From assembly GCA_018241265.1 (NCBI GenBank), contig JAFEEF010000067.1:62001-126000 (forward strand): a stretch of DNA of 64,000 bases, in the 5' to 3' direction. The notes below the pieces were generated by a model. The model was not told the origin of the DNA and did no database searches. It saw only the letters and a program-made list of their open reading frames with translations. Position 1 is the stretch's first letter; each line of letters begins with the position of its first letter. Position numbers and translations under genes: made by a program. Origin of the DNA: Pseudomonadota bacterium (GTDB lineage: Bacteria; Pseudomonadota; Gammaproteobacteria; Burkholderiales; Burkholderiaceae_C). Below, one piece after another: positions 29,986-37,153 of the stretch.

Positions 29986-31563
29986 ATGAGCATCGACTGG
30001 ACGGACCTGCTGGGACGGGATCGGATCAACTTGGCGGATTGCCTCGTGCAGCGTCACGTACGCGAGGGCCACGGCGCCCGCAGGGCATTGCTGCACGGCC
30101 ATCGGACCTGCAGCTATGCCGAACTGGCCGCCGACATCGCGCGCAGCGCGCGTGTGCTCCGGGAACGCGGAATGCGGCGTGGCGACCGGGTGTTGCTGGC
30201 CGTGCCCGACAGCCCGGCGTTCGTCGTCGCGTTCTTCGCCGTGCTCAGCGGCGGCGGCGTGGCGGTGCTCACGAACCCGCTGCTGCCGGCCGCTGACATC
30301 GCCTATCAGGCGCGCCATCTCGGCGCTCGGCTGGCCGTCGCGTACCACGGCGTCCTGGACAAGTTGGCCGAGCTTCGCGACGACGGCGTCGCAGTTGTTT
30401 CGTGCGGCGACGGCGACGCAGATCGGGGCGAATTCGAACGCGCTGCGGCGACGCAGCCGACGCAATTCGACTGCGAGCCGACGGCGGCGGCCGACCTGGC
30501 CTATGTGCTGTTCAGCTCGGGCACGACCGGAAGACCCAAGGCGATTCCGCGCCGGCACCGCGATATCCTGCATTGCGCGCGGGCGTTCGGCGACGAGATT
30601 CTCGGGCTGCGTTCGGACGACGTGACGCTGGCCGTCCCGAAGCTGACGTTCGGCTATGCGCTCGGCGGATCGCTGTTGTTCTCGTTCGTTGCCGGCGCGG
30701 CCGCGGTGGTCTTTCCCGCCCGCAGCACGGCGACGAGCGTGGCCGAGCAACTGAACCGGCATCGGCCTTCGATCTTCCTCGGCACGCCGAGAATCATCGC
30801 CGAGCTGCTGAAGACGCGTCAGACGGACGGGCTCGGCCGCCTGAGGATCGCAACCTCTGCGGGCGAAGCGTTGCCGCCATCGGTGCTCGCCCACTGGGGC
30901 GGACTGATCGCCGCGCCGCTGGTGGACGGCTTCGGCTCGACCGAGGCAGGCCACATCTTCCTGTCGAACGCGCCGCTCGACGTGCGCCCGGGCACCTGCG
31001 GCCGCAGCCTGTCCGGATTTCGCACCAAGCTCATCGATGCGACCGGCCAGGAGGTGGGCGCTGGGCAGACCGGCCGGATGTGCATCGCCGGTCCCAGCGT
31101 GGCCAGCGAATACCTGAACGATCCCCATCGATCGGCGGAATGCTACGACGGCGAGTGGCACATCAGCAGCGATCTGTTCAGCTGTCAGGACGGCGTCTAC
31201 ACCTACGTCGGGCGCGCCGACGACATGGTCAAGCGAGGCTGCGGCGAATGGGTCTCGCCGTACGAAGTCGAGGATGAGCTGCTCAAGCTTCCGACGGTGC
31301 TCGAATGCGCCGTCGTCGGCAGCCACACACCCGGCGGCACCATAGGCCTGAAGGCGTACGTCGTGGCCAGCCGCGACACGCCCGCCGGACAGCGGCTCGC
31401 GAACGCCCTCATCGAGCACACGCGCCTGCGCTGGCCGGACTTCCCGCACAAGCATCTGGACGACATCGAGTTCCTGGAGGCGCTGCCCCGCAATACCTCG
31501 GGGAAGATCCAGCGCCAGCTGCTGCGCCAGCAGACGCTGACCGAGTTCTCGTACGACTGCTGA
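29986..31563 (+). CDS. Aryl-CoA/aryl-ACP ligase of the benzoate-CoA ligase type (AMP-forming)
   Basis: 525 aa ANL-superfamily enzyme. The P-loop is YVLFSSGTTGRPKAIPRRH. The motifs KLTFGYALGGSLLF, SAGEALP and DGFGSTEAGHIFLSN closely resemble benzoate-CoA ligases, and the hinge/C-terminal lid has YVGRADDMVKRGCGEWVSPYEVE and the catalytic Lys in PRNTSGKIQR. A near-perfect AAGGAGG lies 5 nt before the ATG. It probably adenylates an aromatic acid and loads it on CoA or on the operon's carrier protein. Kynurenine-derived acids such as 3-hydroxyanthranilate fit the neighbours, but that substrate is inference. Confidence 0.85.
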   Translation: MSIDWTDLLGRDRINLADCLVQRHVREGHGARRALLHGHRTCSYAELAADIARSARVLRERGMRRGDRVLLAVPDSPAFVVAFFAVLSGGGVAVLTNPLLPAADIAYQARHLGARLAVAYHGVLDKLAELRDDGVAVVSCGDGDADRGEFERAAATQPTQFDCEPTAAADLAYVLFSSGTTGRPKAIPRRHRDILHCARAFGDEILGLRSDDVTLAVPKLTFGYALGGSLLFSFVAGAAAVVFPARSTATSVAEQLNRHRPSIFLGTPRIIAELLKTRQTDGLGRLRIATSAGEALPPSVLAHWGGLIAAPLVDGFGSTEAGHIFLSNAPLDVRPGTCGRSLSGFRTKLIDATGQEVGAGQTGRMCIAGPSVASEYLNDPHRSAECYDGEWHISSDLFSCQDGVYTYVGRADDMVKRGCGEWVSPYEVEDELLKLPTVLECAVVGSHTPGGTIGLKAYVVASRDTPAGQRLANALIEHTRLRWPDFPHKHLDDIEFLEALPRNTSGKIQRQLLRQQTLTEFSYDC

Positions 31564-31593
31564 GATTCGGCCCCGCCACGTGCCGCGCGCGCC

Positions 31594-33393
31594 ATGCAGT
31601 ACGCCGACTACCTGAAGCTCGATCGCGTGCTCGGCGCGCAGGCCACGCTGAGCGGGTGCGGGCCGGGCGCGATCCACGACGAGCACTTCTTCATCGTGGT
31701 GCACCAGGTGCACGAGCTGTGGTTCAAGCAGATCCTGGTGGAGGCCGAAGCGGTGCTGTCCGCGGCTCCGGCCGACGCGGAGTTCTTCGTGCAGGCGCTG
31801 CCGAAGCTCGAGCGCATCGTCGCGATCGAGGAGCTGCTGGTGGCGCAGCTCGCGCTCGTGCGCACGCTCGATGCCGAGCAGTTTCTCCGTCTGCGCGGCC
31901 TGCTCGCGAACGCTTCCGGCAGCCAGAGCCTGCAGTTCAGGCTCATCGATGCAGCCGTCGGTGCCGGAAGAGGGACGCGCGCCGAACAGGCCGCCGACAT
32001 GCTCGGGCCCGCCGACCGCGAGCGCGTGCTCGCCGCAATGCGGGGCCGATCGGTGCACGACGCGATCGCCGCGGCGCTCGCGGCCGCCTGGCAGCGCGGC
32101 GAGTACCCCGGCTCGCCGCGGACGCACGAACGCGAGGCCGCCTGGTCGGCGATTCTGCAGTGCCGCCAGCTGGTGGCGACCTCAGCCGCCGATGCGGTCG
32201 CGAGCTTCGAGCGATTGCCTCTGCCGGCCGCGCTGATGGCGCTGAGCGCGGCGTCGGACGACGTGCAGCGCCTGGCGCCGATGCGCGCGTCGCTGCACGC
32301 GCTGTGCCGCGCGGAACAGCTGCTGCTGACGTGGCGGCAGGGGCACGCCGAACTGGTTCGCGACCTGCTCGACGAGTTGCCGGGAACAGGCGGCACCAGC
32401 GGCTATCGGTACCTGAAGGCCAATGCCGAGGCGCAACCGCGATCCGCGTTGGGGCTCGTCCTGGCGCTGGTCGCGGCGCCGCCCGCGCCGGCCCCGAGCC
32501 GCGCTGCGCAGGCCGGAGCGTGCGCACGTCCCCTGTCCGCCGGCACGCCGGCAGCCGTCTTCCGCGAAGGAGTGCCCATGGAGTTTCCTGCTCTGGTCGA
32601 GCGCATCAACGCTTGCATCGACCGCGGTTCGACGCCTGCCGAGGTCGTGCGTAACGTTCGGGCGGCCATCAGCGTCGCGGTCGAGAGCGAGCGCTTCGTC
32701 GATCAATGCGTCGAGCGTGCCATCGACAACGCGGAGCGTTGCGTGCGCGACGGCAGCGGCTATCGGCCGTTGCATGTCGACGAAGGCGGCCACTGGCGCA
32801 TGGTGATGTTCCTCTGGGATCCGCGGTCCGCCAACGAACCGCACCAGCACAACACGTGGAGCGTCAGCGGCGTCATGCTCAATTGCCTGGACGTGGCGCT
32901 CTATGCGCGCGATGCCGCGACCGGTGCGCTCCAGGTGCAGCGCCGCTTCATCGCCCAGCGCGGCGAGACCGGCTACCTCGTTCCGCCGTGCATCCATGCA
33001 CTCGGCAATCCGCACGCGTCGCTGCCCACCGTCACGCTGCACGTCTTCTGCGATTCGGAAGAGGTCGAGGAGCGCGCCCGGGACACGCTCTGGCTCGGCG
33101 AGAACGATCCGCGGCGCCTCGATCGCGACCCGCGCGTGCGCGCCTGCCGCGAGGTGAAAGCCGCCTTGCTGCTGCTCAAGGGGCGCGCCGCACCGCCCGC
33201 CGCGGCGCTGCTGCAACGCGCGTTCGAGATCGGCGATGCCGGCGTGCGCCTCGAGGCCTACAAGCAAATGGTGCGCGTGGACCGCGCCCAGGCTCGGCCA
33301 TGGGGCGACCGCTTGGGCGCCGCATTGCGCGGCGCCGACCGCGATCGGTTTCTCCAGCTCCATCGCCGCGTCCATGAGATCGCCGCACATTGA
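31594..33393 (+). CDS. Fusion: tryptophan 2,3-dioxygenase domain + cysteine-dioxygenase-like cupin
   Basis: 599 aa. Residues 1-290 match haem tryptophan 2,3-dioxygenase: YLKLDRVLGAQ, HDEHFFIVVHQVHELWFK (His37, the substrate-side His), SQSLQFR (Arg116, substrate carboxylate), TWRQGHAELV (His251, proximal haem ligand) and GTGGTSG at 264-270. A Pro/Ala linker leads to residues 329-599, a cysteine-dioxygenase-like cupin with His417 and His419 in EPHQHNTWSVSG and His468 in PPCIHALGNP, the three-His iron site. The linker ends in a second ribosome-binding site and ATG, so the cupin may also be made separately. The product could be N-formylkynurenine. The cupin substrate, possibly a thiol, is unknown. 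Confidence 0.85.
   Translation: MQYADYLKLDRVLGAQATLSGCGPGAIHDEHFFIVVHQVHELWFKQILVEAEAVLSAAPADAEFFVQALPKLERIVAIEELLVAQLALVRTLDAEQFLRLRGLLANASGSQSLQFRLIDAAVGAGRGTRAEQAADMLGPADRERVLAAMRGRSVHDAIAAALAAAWQRGEYPGSPRTHEREAAWSAILQCRQLVATSAADAVASFERLPLPAALMALSAASDDVQRLAPMRASLHALCRAEQLLLTWRQGHAELVRDLLDELPGTGGTSGYRYLKANAEAQPRSALGLVLALVAAPPAPAPSRAAQAGACARPLSAGTPAAVFREGVPMEFPALVERINACIDRGSTPAEVVRNVRAAISVAVESERFVDQCVERAIDNAERCVRDGSGYRPLHVDEGGHWRMVMFLWDPRSANEPHQHNTWSVSGVMLNCLDVALYARDAATGALQVQRRFIAQRGETGYLVPPCIHALGNPHASLPTVTLHVFCDSEEVEERARDTLWLGENDPRRLDRDPRVRACREVKAALLLLKGRAAPPAAALLQRAFEIGDAGVRLEAYKQMVRVDRAQARPWGDRLGAALRGADRDRFLQLHRRVHEIAAH
32567..32580 (+). promoter_or_regulatory. Internal Shine-Dalgarno and ATG inside the TDO-cupin fusion
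   Basis: AAGGAG lies 5 nt before an in-frame ATG (residue 329 of the fusion), exactly at the linker/cupin boundary. It could yield a separate 271-aa cupin in addition to the fused protein, or be the relic of two once-separate genes. Confidence 0.5.
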
Positions 33394-34300
33394 ACCGGCT
33401 GCCGCGCCGGCGGAGGACTTCTGGCTGCAGTACGCGCTGGGCCGGCTGGTGACTTCGCCCGCGTGGCTCGATCGCGCGCTCCGGCATGGCGCCGCGGCCC
33501 TCGGCGAGGTTCCCGAAGCGACGCAGGCCCTGCTGTTGCCGATGCTGCAGCGCCAGGGCCGACGCATCCGGATCGTCGCGCAGATACTCGACGAGCGCCT
33601 GCTCAAGAACGTCCTGCGCTTCCTCCCGCTCACTGCCGCCGCCGGCGCGCCGGCGCTGCTGTCGCAACTGTGGCGGGCATTCCGGCACGAGCGCGAGGAT
33701 GCCGACTGGCGCGACCACCATGCCTGCGCGCGGGCGTTCTGTGCGAGCGCCTGCGCGCGGCTGCGCGCCGAGGCCGCCGGCGTGGCCGACGAGCGCATCG
33801 CCGACCTGATGCGCTACGAGGGGGCGGTTCTGCGCATGGACGCGCGGGCCCGCACGGTCCACGCGCCGCGCACCCCGGCATCCGACAGCGTCGTGGGATG
33901 GGATGCGCGCGCCTGCCCCGCGCCGGTCGCGTGCTGCGAGCAGGCCAGCTTCGCGTGGAGCATCTCGGAGTGCGTGCGCGCGCTGCGTGCCGGCGGTGCT
34001 GCGGCGGCACCGTGCATCGCATTGCCGGCCGCCGAATCGACGCCCGAGACGCTGCTGTTCTTCGCTTCCTGGCACGACAGGCAAGTGCGCACGCTGCGCG
34101 TCGCACCCGCCGTGCTGGCCCTGATGGCGGCCTGCGAAGGCTGTACGACGGTCGCCGATCTCTCGGCCCTGCTGGGGCGACCTGGATGTCCGGCGGCGCT
34201 GCAGGGCACGCTGCACAAGTTGCAGCAGATCGGTCTGCTGCGCCCCGCCGAACCGGCGACGCATCCGCAGCCGGCGTTGACGTCGGAGGATTCCGCATGA
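33374..34300 (+). CDS. Putative MNIO partner protein with C-terminal winged-helix/RRE-like domain
   Basis: 308 aa, not confidently assigned to a named family. It starts within the last 20 bases of the fusion gene and ends in an ATGA overlap with the MNIO gene, the position that MbnC/TglI/DUF2063-type partners occupy in other loci. The N-terminal half is helical and Arg/Leu-rich. The C-terminal 65 residues (LRVAPAVLALMAACEGCTTV then LQGTLHKLQQIGLLR) look like a small winged-helix or PqqD-like recognition fold, suitable for binding the leader. An alternative in-frame ATG at 33236 would lie deep in the upstream gene. Function is inferred from position and fold impression. Confidence 0.6.
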   Translation: MRSPHIEPAAAPAEDFWLQYALGRLVTSPAWLDRALRHGAAALGEVPEATQALLLPMLQRQGRRIRIVAQILDERLLKNVLRFLPLTAAAGAPALLSQLWRAFRHEREDADWRDHHACARAFCASACARLRAEAAGVADERIADLMRYEGAVLRMDARARTVHAPRTPASDSVVGWDARACPAPVACCEQASFAWSISECVRALRAGGAAAAPCIALPAAESTPETLLFFASWHDRQVRTLRVAPAVLALMAACEGCTTVADLSALLGRPGCPAALQGTLHKLQQIGLLRPAEPATHPQPALTSEDSA

Positions 34301-35148
34301 ACGGCGAGCGCATCGGCGTCGGACTCAACTTCCGGCGCGAGATCGAGGACGACATCGTCGCGCACCTCGAGCGGCTGGATCTCATCGAGGTGATCACCGA
34401 TGCGCTCTTCGTGCGCGACGACGTCGGCGAGGCCTTGCGGCACGTGCTGCGGACCAAGCCCATCGTGCTGCACGGATTGCGCGCATCGCTCGGCGCCGCC
34501 GAGCCGCTCGATGCCGACTACCTGCGCGCCACCCTCGAGATGGTCGAGCGGTGGCAGCCGTTGTGGTTCAGCGATCACCTGGCCTACTCGCGCATCGGCG
34601 GGCTCGACATCGACCAGCTGATGCCGGTGCGGCGCACGCGCGACAACCTGCGGCGCATCGTCGCGAAGGTGCGGGCGTTGCGCAGCGCAGCGCCGGTGCC
34701 GTTCCTGATCGAGAACATCACCTGCTATTTCGATCACGAAGGCGAGGAACTGGCCGAGCCTGCATTCATCAATGCCGTTCTTCGGGAGGCCGACTGCGGC
34801 CTGCTGCTCGACGTGAACAACCTGTACATCAACTCGCGCAACCACGGTTTCGACGCGCGTGCCTACGTCGACGACCTGGATCTGGCGCGCGTGGTCGAGA
34901 TCCACATGGCCGGCGGCTACTGCCGCGACGACCTGCTGATCGACAGCCACGGCCACCGCATCGGCCGGCCGGTCTGGGAGCTGCTCGAGCACGTCTGCGA
35001 GCGGGCACGTCCGCGCGCGATCATCATCGAGCGGGACGCCAACTTCGACATCGGCGACGTGCTCGAGAGCGTGGCGCGGGCGCGCGAGATTCTCGCGGCG
35101 AGCGACCGACGCGTCGGCGCCGCCGCGCTGGCCGGAGCCCGCACATGA
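34297..35148 (+). CDS. DUF692 / MNIO multinuclear non-haem iron oxidative enzyme
   Basis: 283 aa TIM-barrel enzyme of the MbnB/TglH family, which modify Cys and other residues of peptides by four-electron oxidations. Nearly every family metal-site segment is visible: HGLRASLG (His59), FSDHLAYSR (Asp93-His94), IENITCYF (Glu139), LLLDVNNLYINSRNHGFDA (Asp172 and Asn174-Asn175, His183), EIHMAGG (Glu201, His203), LIDSHGHRIGRPVWELL (Asp216, His218) and IIERDANF (Glu245). The family is usually paired with a leader-binding partner, and the upstream gene overlaps it. The likely substrate is the 35-aa peptide, with the Cys residues of MGCLSCS the obvious targets. The exact chemistry cannot be predicted. 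Confidence 0.93.
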   Translation: MNGERIGVGLNFRREIEDDIVAHLERLDLIEVITDALFVRDDVGEALRHVLRTKPIVLHGLRASLGAAEPLDADYLRATLEMVERWQPLWFSDHLAYSRIGGLDIDQLMPVRRTRDNLRRIVAKVRALRSAAPVPFLIENITCYFDHEGEELAEPAFINAVLREADCGLLLDVNNLYINSRNHGFDARAYVDDLDLARVVEIHMAGGYCRDDLLIDSHGHRIGRPVWELLEHVCERARPRAIIIERDANFDIGDVLESVARAREILAASDRRVGAAALAGART

Positions 35149-36506
35149 ACGCCGCACGGCGCGTCTGCATCGTCGGCGCCGGGCTCGCCGGAACCTACCT
35201 GGCGATCGCGCTGGCACGCAGCGGCTGGCAGGTCGACCTGTGCGAGCGCCGCTCGCGCGCCGAGCTGGAGGGCGGCGACCGCGCACACGCCCGTTCGATC
35301 GCCCTGGCGCTGTCGCACCGAGGCCTGCACGCGCTGAACCGGCTCGGCCTAGAGGCGCCGGCCGTCCGCATCGCGCGGCGCATGCTCGGGCGCGAGATAC
35401 ACCTCGAGTCAGGCGATACCGTCTTCTCCGCCTATGACCCGAGCGGTCGCGGCCGCATCCTCGCAGTGTCGCGCGCCGAGCTGTACGCGCTGCTGCTCGA
35501 AGCCGGCGCGCGCGAGCCCGGTGTCGAGATCCGCTTCGGCCGGACACTGTCCGAATGGCGCGAGGACGATGGCGGGGTGCGGCCGCTCTTCGAAGGCGGC
35601 GGCCCGGCCGAGCGCTTCGATGCGCTGATCGGTGCGGACGGCGCCGATTCGCGCACCCGCGCCGGGCTGCAGCGCGCCGCGGGCGCACGCTTCGAGCGAG
35701 CCGACTTCGGCTGCGTCTACAAGGAGCTCGGCCTGCGCTCGCGCGGCGAGCCCTATGGCGGCCACGCATTGCACATCTGGGCGCGCGGCTCGCTGATGCT
35801 GATCGGCTTGCCCAGCGCACAGGCGGGATGCCTCGACGGAACGCTGTTCTTGCCGCAAGACGCCGCCGCTGCATGGTTCGCCGAGCCGGACGCGCTGCAG
35901 CGACGTTTCGGTGCGTGCTTTCCCGACGTCGAGCTCGACGCCGAGCAGGCCGCGGCCCTGGTGCGCCGCACCTGCGGCCGCATCTACAGCATCGAGGGCG
36001 GGCCTTGGCATGCCGGCAACGTGGTCGTGATCGGCGATGCCGCGCATGCGATGACGCCCTTTCTCGGGCAAGGCATGAACTGCGCGCTCGAAGACTGCGA
36101 GCTGCTGCTCGGCTGCATCGAGGCGGGCGGCGGCATTGCTTCGGCGTTCGCCGCGTTCTACCGGCAGCGCCGTGCCGATGCACGTGCCATCGGGCGGCTT
36201 TCGGTCATGAACTGCGAGGAGATGATGCTGCATACCCGCACACCGGCCTACCTCGCGCGCAAGCGGCTCGAGGCCTGGCTCGCCACACGCTTTCCGGACG
36301 ACTTCGTGCCGTACTACTCGGCCATCACGTTCGATCGCGTGCCCTATGCGCGGGTGCTGCGGTTGAAGCAACTGCAGGGCGAGCTGCTCGAACGGCTGCA
36401 AGGCGCGGGCCTCGTGGGCGACGAGTCGGACCTGCCGGCGCGCAGCCGCGCCCAGGCCGAGCTCGTCCGCTACCGGTCCGAGGCCGCGCTGCTGCTGGAC
36501 TGCTGA
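35145..36506 (+). CDS. Kynurenine 3-monooxygenase-like FAD hydroxylase
   Basis: 453 aa group A flavoprotein hydroxylase. The N-terminal FAD motif is VGAGLAGTYLAIALARSGW. The family-specific block has VYKELGLRSRG then ALHIWARGSLMLIGLP and GTLFLP, which closely follow kynurenine 3-monooxygenase. The second FAD motif is VIGDAAHAMTPFLGQGMN (about 295-313). The C-terminal helices lack an obvious membrane anchor. With the TDO domain it suggests Trp to N-formylkynurenine to 3-hydroxykynurenine. I found no kynureninase or formamidase gene in the window. It overlaps the MNIO gene by ATGA. Confidence 0.88.
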   Translation: MNAARRVCIVGAGLAGTYLAIALARSGWQVDLCERRSRAELEGGDRAHARSIALALSHRGLHALNRLGLEAPAVRIARRMLGREIHLESGDTVFSAYDPSGRGRILAVSRAELYALLLEAGAREPGVEIRFGRTLSEWREDDGGVRPLFEGGGPAERFDALIGADGADSRTRAGLQRAAGARFERADFGCVYKELGLRSRGEPYGGHALHIWARGSLMLIGLPSAQAGCLDGTLFLPQDAAAAWFAEPDALQRRFGACFPDVELDAEQAAALVRRTCGRIYSIEGGPWHAGNVVVIGDAAHAMTPFLGQGMNCALEDCELLLGCIEAGGGIASAFAAFYRQRRADARAIGRLSVMNCEEMMLHTRTPAYLARKRLEAWLATRFPDDFVPYYSAITFDRVPYARVLRLKQLQGELLERLQGAGLVGDESDLPARSRAQAELVRYRSEAALLLDC

Positions 36507-36532
36507 GAAGCCGTGAACGAAGGATGCCCGCG

Positions 36533-37153
36533 ATGATTCAGGTCAGGCAGCTCGGCAAGCGCATGGGACAGCGCGTGGTGTTTCGCCGGCTCGACTTCGC
36601 CTGGAGCGACCCGAGCATGATCTGCGTCTGCGGCGTCAACGGCTCCGGCAAGACGACACTGCTGTCCATGCTGGCCGGTGCGACCCCGCCGGATGCGGGC
36701 GACATCCTGCTGCAGGGACGCAGCCTGGTCGCCGAGCGCGAAGCGGCGGCGCGGCTCGTCTCCTACGTGCCCGACGACTGCCCGATCTATCCGTTCATCA
36801 GCGGGCGCGAGTGGTTGGCGTTCACGAAGTCGATCCGTCCGAGTGATGCGCAGGTCGAACGCGATCTCGTCGAGCGGTTCGGCCTCGAGCCCCATCTCGA
36901 TACGCGCTTCGGCGACATGTCGCTCGGCACGGCGAAGAAGTTCCTGCTCGCCTCCGCGCTGATGTGCACGACGCCGGTGCTGATCCTCGACGAGCCGACC
37001 AACGGCCTGGACAAGGCGTCGTTCGAGGTGCTGCAGCAGTGCCTCACGCAGCGCAAGGCGGACGGCATGGTGGTCCTCAGCTGTCACGATGTCGCGCAAC
37101 AGCGCCTGCTCGGCGCCCGGCCGGTGGAACTGTCCGAGCTGGAGGCCGCATGA
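36533..37153 (+). CDS. ABC transporter ATP-binding subunit
   Basis: 206 aa, short for the family. Walker A is GVNGSGKTT, the signature is the variant MSLGTAKK rather than LSGGQ, Walker B is [12 protein letters not shown], and the switch His is in LSCHDV. It probably couples to the membrane protein encoded one gene later. The ATG with AAGG 9 nt upstream is chosen; another ATG lies three codons earlier without room for a ribosome-binding site. It overlaps the next gene by ATGA. Confidence 0.88.
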   Translation: MIQVRQLGKRMGQRVVFRRLDFAWSDPSMICVCGVNGSGKTTLLSMLAGATPPDAGDILLQGRSLVAEREAAARLVSYVPDDCPIYPFISGREWLAFTKSIRPSDAQVERDLVERFGLEPHLDTRFGDMSLGTAKKFLLASALMCTTPVLILDEPTNGLDKASFEVLQQCLTQRKADGMVVLSCHDVAQQRLLGARPVELSELEAA

